The notes: a model not told the origin generated them from the letters alone. A DNA stretch of 64,000 bases from Diphasiastrum complanatum (GCA_029204225.1 CM055099.1:61163753-61227752), one strand, 5' to 3'; shown: positions 42,769 to 55,449, counted from the stretch's first letter. A program made the numbers and translations.

Positions 42769-43482
42769 CGGATTTAATATGGCTAGTTCCTCCATGGCCT
42801 TTGATGATAATTTATGGATTTTTTTAATGGCAGTGACATTCCATCTGACAAATTAAAGTATTTTGCTAGTATTTTTTTTGTTCCCCTCGATATCGATAAG
42901 CTAGTTTATGAGAATAGTTATAATTTAATTTCTTAGGAACTGACTCAAATGATGGCTTAACCTAATTCAATGATGGCTTAACCTAAAATCTCCTCCTCTA
43001 AGGCTTACCCTACTAGAGAATGGAGGGCCTAGATTAACTTAACCTATTGCCAGATGAATAATATACAATACAATGTGAAGTAACACAGTACATGAAACCA
43101 CACAAGGGAGAACACTCAGAGAGAAAGATAGGCATGTATTGCAAATGAGGTTCTTTGAAAATGGACTCTTCCACTCCTATTTATATTTGGAGTGGTGGTC
43201 ACTTACAGAAATGCACTGTGGGACAAGTAAGCCACATAGACTAACTTAACTTTGAATCACACTGGTGCCATGGGACAAACCCCCAATAGGCCTTTGTGAC
43301 AAACTTTTACATAACTTGAAATCACATATCTATGTGCAGTGCTCATGACAGTTTAAACTTAGAACTAAATAACTTAAGCCAATACGGATAACATAAAAGC
43401 CTAAACTTGATGGGCAAGTTCTACGTCTAAATCCTATTCTGCTTGTATTTCTAGAGATGTTTCGTAGGATGGCTAGAATAAT

Positions 43483-43499
43483 CCCCGGCAACGGCGCCA
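43483..43499 (-). other. tRNA-Asp primer binding site, unit 1
   Basis: Plus strand CCCCGGCAACGGCGCCA, equal to the tRNA-Asp 3' end including CCA. Confidence 0.85.
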
Positions 43500-44228
43500 A
43501 TCTTGTACGTTTCGCATCCTCTGTTGGCTATGGCTCCATCTAGCATGACTATGGCAGTCTCCCAACTAGTCTACGCTATGGCTTCTCCAACTAGCTTGAG
43601 CAAGAGGATGGGAAGAGCATTATCAACATAGGATGAGTATTGTGATGGGTAAGATCCACTCTTCTCTCGTTTCTCTACTTAGGAACTGACTCAAATGACG
43701 GCTTAACCTAATTCAATGATAGCTTAACCTAAAATCTCCTCCTCTAAGGCTTACCCTACTAGAGAATGGAGAGCCTAGATTAACTTAACTTGTTGCCAGA
43801 TGAATAATATACAATACAATGTGAAGTAACACAGTACATGAAACCACACAAGGGAGAACACTCAAAGAGAAAGATAGGCATGTATTGCAAATGAGGTTCT
43901 TTGAAAATGGACTCTTCCACTCCTATTTATACTTGGAGTGGTGGTCACTTACAGAAATGCACTGTGGGACAAGTAAGCCACATAGACTAACTTAACTTTG
44001 AATCACACTGGTGCCATGGAACAAACCCCGAATAGGCCTTTGTGACTAACTTTTACATAACTTGAAATCACATATCTATGTGCAGTTCCCATGACAGTTT
44101 AAACTTAGAACTTAATAACTTAAGCCAATACGAATAACATAAAAGCCTAAACTTGATGGGCAAGTTTTACGTTTAAATCCTATCTTGCTTGTATTTCTAA
44201 AGATGTTCCACAAGATGGCTAGAATATT

Positions 44229-44245
44229 CCCCGGCAACGGCGCCA
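44229..44245 (-). other. tRNA-Asp primer binding site, unit 2
   Basis: Same 17 bases, 746 bp after the first. Confidence 0.85.
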
Positions 44246-44968
44246 ATGTTGTATGTTTCGCATCCCCCATTGGCTATGGCTCCATCTAGCATGACTATGG
44301 CAGTCTCCCAACTAGTCTACGCTATGGCTTCTCCAACTAGCTTGAGCAAGAGGATGGGAAGAGCATTATGAGCATAGGGTGAGTATTCTGATGGGTAAGA
44401 TCCGCTCTTCTCTCGTTTCTCTACTTAGGAACTGACTCAAATGACTGCTTAACCTAATTCAATGACGACTTAACCTAAAATCTCCTCCTCTAAGGCTTAC
44501 CCTACTAGAGAATGGAGGGCCTAGATTAACTTAACCTGTTGCCAGATGAATAATATACAATACAATGTGAAGTAACATAGTACATGAAACCACACAAGGG
44601 AGAACACTCAGAGAGAAAGATAGACATGTATTGCAATTCTTCGAAAATGGACTCTTCCACTCCTATTTATACTTGGAGTGGTGGTCACTTACAGAAATCC
44701 ACTGTGAGACAAGTAAGCCACATAGACTAACTTAACTTTGAATCACACTGGTGCCATGGGACAAACCCCCAATAGGCCTTTGTGACAAACTTTTACATAA
44801 CTTAAAATCACATATCTATGTGCAGTGCCCATGACAGTTTAAACTTAGAACTAAATAACTTAAGCCAATATGGAAAACATAAGAGCCTAAACTTGATGGG
44901 CAAGTTCTACGTCTAAATCCTATTCTGCTTGTATTTCTAGAGATGTTTCGTAGGATGGCTAGAATAAT

Positions 44969-44985
44969 CCCCGGCAACGGCGCCA
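44969..44985 (-). other. tRNA-Asp primer binding site, unit 3
   Basis: Same 17 bases, 740 bp after the second. Confidence 0.85.
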
Positions 44986-45714
44986 ATCTTGTACGTTTCG
45001 CATCCTCTGTTGGCTATGGCTCCATCTAGCATGACTATGGCAGTCTCCCAACTAGTCTACGCTATGGCTTCTCCAACTAGCTTGAGCAAGAGGATGGGAA
45101 GAGCATTATCAACATAGGATGAGTATTGTGATGGGTAAGATCCACTCTTCTCTCGTTTCTCTACTTAGGAACTGACTCAAATGACGGCTTAACCTAATTC
45201 AATGATAGCTTAACCTAAAATCTCCTCCTCTAAGGCTTACCCTACTAGAGAATGGAGAGCCTAGATTAACTTAACTTGTTGCCAGATGAATAATATACAA
45301 TACAATGTGAAGTAACACAGTACATGAAACCACACAAGGGAGAACACTCAAAGAGAAAGATAGGCATGTATTGCAAATGAGGTTCTTTGAAAATGGACTC
45401 TTCCACTCCTATTTATACTTGGAGTGGTGGTCACTTACAGAAATGCACTGTGGGACAAGTAAGCCACATAGACTAACTTAACTTTGAATCACACTGGTGC
45501 CATGGAACAAACCCCGAATAGGCCTTTGTGACTAACTTTTACATAACTTGAAATCACATATCTATGTGCAGTTCCCATGACAGTTTAAACTTAGAACTTA
45601 ATAACTTAAGCCAATACGAATAACATAAAAGCCTAAACTTGATGGGCAAGTTTTACGTTTAAATCCTATCTTGCTTGTATTTCTAAAGATGTTCCACAAG
45701 ATGGCTAGAATATT

Positions 45715-45731
45715 CCCCGGCAACGGCGCCA
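45715..45731 (-). other. tRNA-Asp primer binding site, unit 4
   Basis: Same 17 bases, 746 bp after the third. The fifth unit loses the site: after GGCTAGAATATTC it diverges. Confidence 0.85.
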
Positions 45732-46453
45732 ATGTTGTATGTTTCGCATCCCCCATTGGCTATGGCTCCATCTAGCATGACTATGGCAGTCTCCCAACTA
45801 GTCTACGCTATGGCTTCTCCAACTAGCTTGAGCAAGAGGATGGGAAGAGCATTATGAGCATAGGGTGAGTATTCTGATGGGTAAGATCCGCTCTTCTCTC
45901 GTTTCTCTACTTAGGAACTGACTCAAATGACTGCTTAACCTAATTCAATGACGACTTAACCTAAAATCTCCTCCTCTAAGGCTTACCCTACTAGAGAATG
46001 GAGGGCCTAGATTAACTTAACCTGTTGCCAGATGAATAATATACAATACAATGTGAAGTAACATAGTACATGAAACCACACAAGGGAGAACACTCAGAGA
46101 GAAAGATAGACATGTATTGCAATTCTTCGAAAATGGACTCTTCCACTCCTATTTATACTTGGAGTGGTGGTCACTTACAGAAATCCACTGTGAGACAAGT
46201 AAGCCACATAGACTAACTTAACTTTGAATCACACTGGTGCCATGGGACAAACCCCCAATAGGCCTTTGTGACAAACTTTTACATAACTTAAAATCACATA
46301 TCTATGTGCAGTGCCCATGACAGTTTAAACTTAGAACTAAATAACTTAAGCCAATATGGAAAACATAAGAGCCTAAACTTGATGGGCAAGTTCTACGTTT
46401 AAATCCTATCTTGCTTGTATTTCTAAAGATGTTCCGCAGGATGGCTAGAATAT

Positions 46454-47297
46454 TCTTTGGAAAATCAGCCTACAATAGTTTGGTAAAGAAGCAGTCGTGA
46501 TAGATGGATGTTCAGGAGTTAACCTCATTTCAACAAAGCTACGTGCAAAATGAGGCCTTATGAAAATAAAACCTGTAACTTTCGCCATTAAGCTAGTCAT
46601 GTCCTCAAAATACATAAGTATCGAAATTCATGGATCGAAAAATATTAGACTCGATTCGATTCGATTCGATACTAGGTCGAACTCGTTCGAATAAAATCGA
46701 TCCTTCATAGTTTCGACCCATAGATTTTTTTTCTGACTCTCTTCAAAATATTGATTTGATCCAATGTTACCTCATATTTTTCCAATCCTTCATATAAACG
46801 GTTGTTGTACGACTATCATTAATATTACCAACGGTTATTAAAATGGGAATATTAGCTGTCCTAAACTGACGTCATGAAGATCTAGAGTGACTAAGAGTTC
46901 CTCTTCTAATTGTTACTATCGCCATCTCTTTACTATCCTTTCTAGTGATACTATAGCTAATCTTGCAGTGATTTACTGATTCTCTTGCGTGAAGTATCCT
47001 TCTACAGATTTTACAACAACATTTCAAATTATTCATACGACCGTTGCTTTATCTACAAAAAAATGACGTCTAATCGTGTATTGAAAGCCATAACTGAGAT
47101 TTCGATTTTTTCAATGGAAGATAGGCGCAAAACTATTCAGACTTACCATGATCAAATACAAAGATAATTCGTTGTCACTAACCGACATTTGCAATGAAAT
47201 GGTGGATGGAGTAAGAATCAGAAGAAGTGTATGCTATTTTTTGGTGCGCCATCGTCCTATTGAGCTCATGAAAGAGGAATACACATAGTGCTTTGGA
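46454..47297. other. Stretch between the TRIM array and the Tat-like element
   Basis: A short run of GATTC repeats is at 46656-46672. The rest may be the 5' part of the decayed retroelement that follows; no LTR is proven. Confidence 0.3.
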
Positions 47298-47876
47298 TTG
47301 CCTATTCAAGAGTCGGTGAAGAAACCAAAGAAAATCACAGATTCTACACTACTAGAACAATGGTTTGACTTGACTGAAGGAGAAGATGCTATTTATCAAG
47401 AAACAAAAGGCTATAAGGTCAGTTATCTAAAGGATTTTGCATCTATAGGATTTGTAGAGTGGAAGTGCAATATGGTATTCGGTGCTGATAAGAACGCAAC
47501 TATTTTTACTTCAAATTTTGGATACTTATTGCAATCTCATAACGAGGCACAAGTGGATTTAGCCACTATATCTTACAACATGTTCCTAAAAGCACTGTTG
47601 AAATCCCAACATATTAGATTATGGGGAGCGCAATGGAGCCATTTGGCTTGCCACCTGAAATTATTAAACGAGGTTGAGATCAGAATTAATAGAACAATCA
47701 CTCGTACGGTCGATCGTATGATTGAGGCTGCTACAGAAACGAGCGAAAACTTCCAAGGTGTTGATGAAGAACACAATTTAGACACAGAGACGATTCAGAT
47801 AGATGACTCACTGTCATTGATAGATCACATGATGGAAGAACAAGAAGGAATCAAAATAACTATTGAAGATGCGTAG
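47298..47876 (+). CDS. Unrecognised 192-codon ORF upstream of a Tat-like RT
   Basis: Reads LEQWFDLTEGEDAIYQETKG, SIGFVEWKCNMVFGADKNAT, IRLWGAQWSHLACHLKLLNE and ends with acidic text (EEHNLDTETIQIDDSLSLID). The next frames (to about 48100) are acidic too and lead into RT. Its place, between gag/protease and RT, suggests it belongs to the retroelement, but no protease or gag motif is visible. A captured host segment cannot be excluded. Confidence 0.4.
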   Translation: MPIQESVKKPKKITDSTLLEQWFDLTEGEDAIYQETKGYKVSYLKDFASIGFVEWKCNMVFGADKNATIFTSNFGYLLQSHNEAQVDLATISYNMFLKALLKSQHIRLWGAQWSHLACHLKLLNEVEIRINRTITRTVDRMIEAATETSENFQGVDEEHNLDTETIQIDDSLSLIDHMMEEQEGIKITIEDA

Positions 47877-47879
47877 ACA

Positions 47880-48857
47880 ACAAAAAACGCTAATCAAATG
47901 GAAGAAGCTGCTGAGAAGGATGTTGAAGAACTGATTTATGAAAGCTCACACCAAGCTACTAAGAATGTTGAAAATGAAGCCGAAGATCTAGAGAGGGTTG
48001 TCATTATGTTATCGAAAGCTCATCGTGAACCAGAATAGCAAGAACTAGAAACGAAAGATGTTTATGATGGACCAGCTAGGACACAGCCTATGAATCTTGT
48101 TGAACCAAGAGAACTAAAAAAGATTGTGCAAGTTGGAACACAACTTACCCTAGAGCAGTTTCAAGCGCTAAGGAAGTTGTTGGCTAAGTATCAAGATTGT
48201 TTTGCTTGGACATACAAGGATCTATAAGGGATTCCAACATCTGTGATTGAGCATATGATTCCCTTGATGCCTAATGCAGTTCCAAAAGTCACAAGATTCT
48301 ATCATTGTAATCCAAACTTTATTGATCTTATTAAGAAAGAGCTATAGAGATTACCTGAGGTCGATCTCATCTACGAGATCGAGCATACTAAATGGGTTTC
48401 GCCAATTGTTGTCGTTCCTAAGAAGAGTGAGAAGATGAGAACTTGTGTGAATCTCAAAGATTTGAACAAAGTGACGCAAAAGGATTACTTTTTGTTACCC
48501 TTTACTGAAAGCATATTGGGCCGCCTTGCTGGAGCGGAAGCCTACAATTTTTTGGATGGATTTAGTGGTTACAACCAAGTCAAAATCGCACCTACAAATC
48601 GTCATAAAATAGCTTTTGCAACAAAATGAGAACTTATGCTTGTATAGTTATGTCATTTGGATTTCGTAACACACCTTTCATTTCAAAGAGTAATGCAATT
48701 TGCCTTCAAAGACTACTTGCAGAAGTTCCTTGAAATCTACTTGGACAACCCCAGAGTTCATAGTGTCGATACAGACCACCTGGATCATTTGGAAAAAGTA
48801 TTTGATCGTTGTCGCAAGTACCAAATCTCCTTAAATTCAGAAAAGTGTCAAATTTAA
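47880..48857 (+). pseudogene. Ty3/gypsy RT of Tat/Athila type (decayed)
   Basis: The text YQDCFAWTYKDL, IPTSVIEHMIPLMPNAVPK, EHTKWVSPIVVVPKK, RTCVNLKDLNKVTQKDYF, LLPFTESILGRLAGAEAYNF and LDGFSGYNQVKIAP is an RT of the non-chromodomain Ty3/gypsy branch. The catalytic box is changed (EIYLDNPRVHS for VYMDDFxVxS). Stops are at about 48226, 48344, 48627 and 48646. RNase H and integrase are missing. Confidence 0.82.
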
Positions 48858-48859
48858 GT

Positions 48860-49585
48860 AACTCGGAGCGAGCGTGGTGCGTGGATTGGAAGCACCACAA
48901 TTAGCTGCAAAACGTTCAAAAATGAATGAATAAAAAATGTGCAATGGAACAACAACTGAGCAGAGACAAACTGTACTCTGATTAATATCAACAAGGAGTA
49001 CAATTGCAAGAAATGAAAACTTCAGCTGGTTGAGCATGATAACACTGGCTATAGAGTGAGAACTTTGATCGTTGTGTGTGATAACACATGCAACGGAACT
49101 ATCTGCATGAATTGATAGATACAATTATCAGAAATTTTAGATATCAAAAGATTATTAGAATCCCTGAAGAAGTTTTCTAATGAAGATACTTATCTTGATT
49201 TACTCAAAATATCTACAACTACTTTTTCTACAATTATTACAACCGCCTCATAACTATAACTGTATGTATAATAATAGAGGCGGAGTGTCAACGCGAAGTC
49301 GTTGGGTCGGATTTTAGACCGATAGTATCGAACTTTACAAAGTATCGAAAAATATACAAAGGATCGATTTTTACACTGGGTCAAAAATATAATCAGAGTT
49401 GGATTTTCCAGGGTCGGAAAAATTAGACCCGATTCGACCCGATCCAGGGTCGAAGACACCTAGATAATTTCACCTAGATCTGATCCCGATCCAGGGTCAA
49501 AAAATCTCTGTTTGTTAGGCTTGACGTTGGGTCAGAAAAATCTGATACCAGATTTTTTGATCTTTTGAAGAACTCGAGCCTTATG
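48860..49585. other. Unassigned stretch with GGGTCGAA/GATC-rich text
   Basis: No domain seen. Between 49300 and 49540 words such as CCCGATCCAGGGTCGAAGA and CCCGATCCAGGGTCAAAAA recur. Confidence 0.35.
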
Positions 49586-49589
49586 TTTT

Positions 49590-50370
49590 TTGGGTTTTGT
49601 AAAGTTTTCAGGATGCTTATTAATAAATGGATTTGAGGTTGAGCATCGAATTCCAACATTTCTTTCCTTTCTTTCTTGGCGGGATGTCTCCACTCTCCCT
49701 ACTGCGGAATCCATTTGGACTTTTTCTCTCTTTTTGGTTAATGCCCAACCTCTCCATTCTCACCCCCGTCTTTCCCTTTCCTTAGCTACTAAAGGCCTTC
49801 TCTCCCTTGGTCAGTTGGTCCATGTCCCTCCTTGCCAGCTTCTGCCCTCTTCTGCTCTCTCCTCTGGTGAACGTCGACTTCTTTTCTTGGCCTCCTCCTG
49901 TGACTCCAATCTCCCCCTTTGACATTTCAAGTTGGGACCACCCCCCACCCCTTGCATGTTCTCTTTTTTATTACTCTTTCCTACATTGTCGACAATTTCC
50001 TTCTCTTTTTTCGGATTATCTTAACCGTCTCTTTTCTGCCTCTCATTCCTCATCTGATTGGCGTTACCGCCTTAAAACCGCCCGATCTCTTCTTGTTGGA
50101 AAACTCAGGTACCTTGCTTACCGTATTCTCACCAAGTCCTTACCCTTGCTTTCCAAGTGGCCTTTCCTTAATGATCACCTTTGTCCGCTTTGCCAACTGG
50201 CTGAAGAAACGGTGGAGCACTTGTTCTCCCATTGTCTTCGGCACCTTTGGCTGGAACTGGGTCACATCTTTTCTGGACGGCAAGGAACCAGCAAGTTGAA
50301 CCACATTGGCATTCAAGATTGTTGCAATTTGTCCATATGTGGTCGAGTTGGGACTCGTATAAAGTTATAG
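49590..50370 (+). pseudogene. LINE C-terminal zinc finger region (zf-RVT type)
   Basis: The frame 49807-50370 contains SDWRYRLKTARSLLVGKLRY, LAYRILTKSLPLLSKWPFLN and DHLCPLCQLAEETVEHLFSH, followed by CLRHLWLELG. This C..C...E..EH.F..C finger is the end of plant L1-type LINE ORF2 proteins. RT is absent, as in a 5'-truncated LINE. It is from a different LINE lineage than 4095-9104. Confidence 0.75.
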
Positions 50371-50810
50371 CCTTGAAAAGTACCTTGTAGTCCATGGTTG
50401 GACAAGAAATTTTGAAGTAGTTGTGTAGGTGAGCCACACAGTCATGATGTAATTTTCTCAAGTTTTTACATCTTTTCAACCAAAATCAACTACAACTATG
50501 CTGAAGAAAAAATATACAATCATAAATTTAATCAATCATAGATTATGTGTCTAATACAACAAAATTATAATCACCACCAAATCTTATCAATTTGTTGCAA
50601 GTTTTGAATGTCTATTCAAACTTACATCAAAATGATAGCAAATTTCTTATCATAAAATGCAAACTTACAAAGATCTTGCTAAATATAATTTCACACATTT
50701 TTAGGTTTTATCATACACATTATTTAATCTTCACAAAAAATTTAACTTATTATTCTAGTATTATGTCGAAAATGCCTTCCCACAATGTTAAATTTGTAAG
50801 ATTCACATAA
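50371..50810. other. AT-rich intergenic stretch
   Basis: Low-complexity AT-rich sequence with no coding signal. Confidence 0.4.
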
Positions 50811-51345
50811 AGTAATGGATACCTTGTGAATATTATGCCCATTTTTTAAACGGATTAAAAAGTAGAAAATATTTGTTTTATTTCAAACGCAGATTCTGCA
50901 CTTTTCTACTGCCCGTCTGTACAGCGTCTATAGACTGCCATGTGGTGTGTTCATAGTGGTTGGTCAAAGTCAAACCGCCTATTATGCTTCGTAATGTACA
51001 TGTAAAAAAATTTAAGGTACCCATTGTGCAATGGAAGACGCCCGGGCACAGGCCATTATGCCTGGTAAGGATTTCCAAAAGAAATTGGGTGCGGCCCAGA
51101 GTGGCGTGTTAATAGTGGTCGGTCAAAGTCAAGCTGCCTATTATGCTTTGTAATGTACACGTGAAAAAATTTAAGGTACCCATTACGCAATGGAAGGCGC
51201 CCGGGCACATGCCATTCTACCCGGTTTGGCTTTTCAAAAAAAAAATGGACAAGGCCCGGAGCCCAAATTTTTTTGGAAAGCCAAAAAGGGAAGAATGGCC
51301 TGTGCCCGCGAGCCCTTCCATAGTACGTAAAACTACAACAATATG
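50811..51345 (-). repeat. MITE/foldback repeat, left copy
   Basis: It starts AGTAATGGATACC (50811) and shows the block TCAAAGTCAAACCGCCTATT, then GGTACCCATT (51016). This is the reverse complement of the MITE at 55582-55803. A second partial copy follows about 166 bp later (51112-51190). Beyond it GGGCACATGCCATTCT (near 51203) and AGAATGGCCTGTGCCC (near 51293) form the arms of a foldback hairpin. Confidence 0.75.
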
Positions 51346-51724
51346 ACATGGCAATGCGTTTGTGGTTTCAAAACGTGCATACCCATCCTTATCCATAAGG
51401 TTGAGAACATGCACAACTACGGGATGCATGTTAACGAGTAGGTGGCCCCTCACCCTCAGGTAGACATCATCTTGGTGCTTGGTTATATGTGAAGGTGCTC
51501 TTACATAAAGGTTACCCTTCAAAGTGCCCCTATATAAGTGAAGGACTAAATTCTATCGTTGTTGATGATCCATGAATTCATATTGGTGTGTAACTCGCCA
51601 CATTCTTTGAGAGTATGCTAGAAAAGAACCTCTAATCCTCACAAAGAACTTGGCCAACGTTTTCGCTGTATACCAATGCTAAATGTTTACCTAACTAAAT
51701 ACCTTTTGAATAGTAAGGCTTTTT
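51346..51724. other. Intergenic, 3' flank of the GAT1_2.1-like gene
   Basis: No repeat or coding signal recognised. The 3' UTR and polyadenylation site of the minus-strand gene must lie here, but I cannot place them. Confidence 0.4.
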
Positions 51725-54127
51725 CTAGAGTTCACTTTTCCTTTTCTCAAGCACATCTGAAGCCACTTCAGCCATCATCGTGTAAAATTCCTGTAAATCA
51801 TGCAGCTTGGAAGTTTCCAATCCTTCTATCAACATTTTAGCTGAGTTTCGCAGCTGCTCGTTCAACAGCAACTTCTGTAACAAAATGGATGAATCTCTTA
51901 CTGTTGCACCTATTTGTTTAAGCCTGTTTATAACCTGCTGCATGCTCATCTCTGTATTGACCTGCACATTTAGATTGGTTAGCTTACCTGAATTGGCAAA
52001 ACAATTCAGCAAAACAATAAAATATTATATCAGTGAAAAGCTTGGAAATTTACCTGTAAAAATTCTGCCCCAAGCTCCAGCTCTCTGCTACTTTTCTCGT
52101 AGGACTGCCGAGTCAACGCATTAAGAACTTTAGTACTACCATGTAATGAAGGACATTTCCGGACATGAGCCTGCTCCTCGTACATGTGCTTTGCTGCTGA
52201 AAAGCTTCGAATCAGCTTCTGCCGCTGATTTTCCATTACTCCATCAAGTTTTTGGAGCCCCTTATTCTCAGAAGCCAGCAGCTTCCTTTTATACGCCAAT
52301 ACTGCTTTCACAAATTCCTAATAAACAAGCAATATGGGCATCACCAACAGTATAAAGACAGTATTCATGTTGGGTGAATATTATTTGATAATGAATTGGT
52401 AGATTACATTATATATGATTTGAGTGTTTAAAGAATCAGCAATATAAGAATATTACCTGGTAAGCACGGGGACAACCTGGGTAGTCAAAATCACCTTCAA
52501 AGGATGCAGAACAGTCCTTGCTTCGGTTGCTATCCTGTTCATGTCTCATCCGCTCCGGATGGAATTGCAGCCCTACAATGAACTTGCCCTCTTCTGGATT
52601 ATAAACGTCAGGATCGTAAAAGGCTTCAACCAGACCATCAGGTGCAAACGCCATTGGTATGAATCGTTCAGATAACCTCTTTATGCCCTGTGCAGTCCAC
52701 ACAAGTGAGTCACCACAATTCAATCCTCTTTTATTTAAAAAAATGTTCTGATGGAGAGCTGATCACGGAAACGAAATTATGAAACACATTGCATGTTGAT
52801 AATAAGACAAAAAGGATCAGAATGCAAAAATTGAAGGTAAAAAGCGATGATGCAAGGCATTGTAGATTACTACATTTACATCTCAGAAGACGCATACCTG
52901 ATGATGATAGCTGTTAACAAGCAGCTCCATTTGTTCAAAATTCTCATGACTGAACCACTCATACAACGGCGTGCCTGGAACAATTTTTACAGCATGTCGA
53001 TGCCCGTCATAGTCGTCATAGTTTATATGTCTAATCTGCGTCCCACCTCCCTTTGAGAGCTCCCTTTCCACATCCTAAAAGTGTTAATGCAAAAGATATA
53101 TATATCAACCCCAGGAAGTTGGATTTCATTACGGACTATGAACAGAAAACATATAGGCGTTTGAATGTTATTTCTCTACGACACAGCATGAAATCACATG
53201 CACAAAATGGAGGATATAGCAGGTCCGTCAAACACTTGAGTTAGTGCAACCTACTTTCCATTATATGTGCCTTCCTGACTAACGTTAAGTACTGTTCAAA
53301 ATTGCAAACGAACGTAAGCATGTGTGAATGCAAGCTACCTGATAAAGTGATCCGCCGCACGCGACATTCAGAACTTGAGAGCCTCTGCAAATTCCTAAAT
53401 AAGGAATGTTCCGCTCCAAACACCTTCTCGCTAGTTGCAATTCTATAGAGTCCTTATATCTGTCTACAAGAGTATCGCTACTATGAGCTTGCTTAATTTC
53501 CTCAATCTCTTCAGAAGTAAATGAGGAAAAATCACTATCATACAGAGTAGGATCAATATCCTCGCCTTCACACAGTAGCACTCCGTGAATAGGTTCAAAA
53601 CTATCAAGTAATGAATGCAACCCAGAGACTCTGGGAACAATCACTGGAACTGCACCATAGCTGACTATGAGATCCAAATGATACTCTCCTGTAAAACAAT
53701 AACAAGGAAATAAGGCATTTAAGCTGGGGTTCACAGCCATATTGCATTGAGTTGTTGTCATGTTTCTCTGAAAGATCTGAAAATATGGCCTGAAGAGTAG
53801 TGAGTTAAAGCCGGTGTCATAGTGATCGCTAGAACAAAATGCAGTAATCCCGGAATTTTTTATTCCACCTTTTAAACAAAATAAGCTGTTTTTCAAAGCC
53901 GATTTGTTAAAAATTCAACAAACAGTTTCAGGATAAGAAACGTAACCCTTACCAACAAAATCCACAAACTTGTTTTTGCGAACGCTCCTCCTCGAAACGA
54001 TGAGCACCCGCGGCAGAACTGAGGCCAATTTCGCCACCTTTCCAACTGCTTCTTCGCCTCCGGTTTCCGCCAGACCCTCCATAGGAGCTAGCCTATCTGA
54101 TCCCTGAGACGGCACTGAATCCTTCAT
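51725..54127 (-). CDS. GAT1_2.1: Class I glutamine amidotransferase-like protein, six exons
   Basis: Exons: 54127-53953, 53688-53339, 53074-52898, 52687-52457, 52317-52054 and 51961-51725. All five introns are GT-AG and the 1434-nt CDS encodes 477 residues in one frame. Residues about 35-310 form a class I (Triad/peptidase C26) amidotransferase: [33 protein letters not shown], the nucleophile elbow GICRGSQ (Cys159), and GLQFHPE with His277 and Glu279. Exons 5 and 6 add a helical C-terminal extension (residues 312-477). This is the layout of plant GAT1_2.1-like proteins, which hydrolyse a glutamine or gamma-glutamyl amide; the natural substrate is not certain. No domain is damaged, so it should be functional. 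Inverted MITE copies flank it on both sides. Confidence 0.93.
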
Positions 54128-55440
54128 CGCTGGATTACCTAGCTACCCTTGCACACCCCACTACTCCAAAGATCAACTGGTCTCACAGACTATGAACTTT
54201 CAACTGCAGAAATTTGGCAATGAAAATAACCTCATCAACTTTCCAACTTATAAATGACAACTTGAGATATAGCAGGCTATTTCAAAAAGGCGATCAGTAT
54301 TCAGCCAAGAACACTACCGCAATCACCCAAACAAAAAGGCAGCAAATTAACAGGCAACTAGAAAAACCCGCATCGATCTATTGTCCAACAAAATTCTCCT
54401 CTCCTTTTATTAGCAGTTGAACGGATGGCGCAAGCACAAACAAATGAATGAATGCATGGATCGGAACTTTCCAATAGCTAGACTCTATATCCAGACAAGA
54501 GATATCAATATATAAGTGATGGAGGTTTGAGAACGGAAGAGACTAGAGACAGATGAATGCATGTGGTACATTGAAGACCGAGATGGAGGGTAGAGAGGAA
54601 TACAAAAGATCGCGGGAGCGAGAGCACGTGTATGTAAGTTGATTAGAGGAGGTGAGAAAACAGATCCAGAAGGTGTTTGCGTGGATGCCATATCCACCAG
54701 GTCAGCATGAGTCGGAGACCTTAAACTAGAAGCTGGCCCACTCACTAGGATTAATTGGATGAGGAGAATCTTACATGGCAACCCATGGGCTGGAGCCTGG
54801 GAGTTAGAAAGATGGGCCACCATACTCAGTCACATGACAAATGGTTTTTAGGAGTTAAAAGTAGGATTAGCAACCTTGCCACAAGTGTGACCACGGAGCT
54901 CAAGTCAACAACTAATCTTCAACTACAAATACAAACTCTTACTTTTCCCTTCTCGGCCATATCTCTACCCACGATGCGCGTAATCTGACGTCAATTGCTA
55001 TCAACCAACAATCCCTGCACAAGCAATCCACATGATCTGTAGGCAAACACATGCAATAGCCAGATCTGTTCCAGCTCTCACAACAATCAATTCTTTCTTG
55101 TCTCTGTTCACACTTACAATAAAATCATTTTCTAGTTGTGTCTCTTCAATTCCTACCTAGGGAACAATCAATCATCTTCTATTTGCTTTTGTTAGCACTT
55201 TGGAGTACAGTCCCCATGTATAATGTGATTAAAAATCCAGTCTTAGTTTCCTCTATTCACACTTCTGATACAACTCTTTGCTCATAAACAACCCATCTTT
55301 AGTTGCTAATAGAACATGGACTGAGAATTAAGGCTTGCAAGGCTTTGACAACATACTTAGGCTGGCATTTAGTGTGAAATTTGTTATTTGAACTTTATAT
55401 TGCTCCAACTGTTGAAAACTTCGTTATGAGAGTATATGTA
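54128..55440. promoter_or_regulatory. Upstream region of the GAT1_2.1-like gene
   Basis: This 1.3-kb stretch has no transposon or coding signal and must hold the 5' UTR and promoter of the minus-strand gene. I cannot point to a sure TATA box. Confidence 0.4.
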
Positions 55441-55449
55441 TTAACGAGA

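Larger units (their letters stand above)
42932..46453 (-). mobile_element. Tandem array of a miniature LTR retroelement (TRIM-like), five units
   Basis: Units start with CTTAGGAACTGACTCAAATG at 42932, 43678, 44424, 45164 and 45910 (periods 746, 746, 740, 746); the last stops at 46453. Each of the first four units contains CCCCGGCAACGGCGCCA, the exact 3' end of plant tRNA-Asp, so on the minus strand it is a TGGCGCCGTTGCCGGGG primer site. Each unit also has a minus-strand TATA box (TATAAATAGGAGTGG). There is no coding capacity. An LTR plus short-internal element repeated head to tail is what unequal recombination between LTRs of a TRIM produces. Exact LTR ends are not fixed. Confidence 0.8.

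Noticed and set aside
43483..43499. tRNA-Asp gene
   Set aside because: Only the 3' acceptor half is matched and the cloverleaf is absent; it recurs as a primer site in each TRIM unit.
46656..46672. GATTC microsatellite as a regulatory element
   Set aside because: Only three units and no nearby gene.
53285..53896. Alternative start of the GAT1_2.1-like gene at 53896
   Set aside because: That frame reads through intron 1; the spliced exon 1 at 54127-53953 supplies the conserved [10 protein letters not shown] segment and a proper donor.
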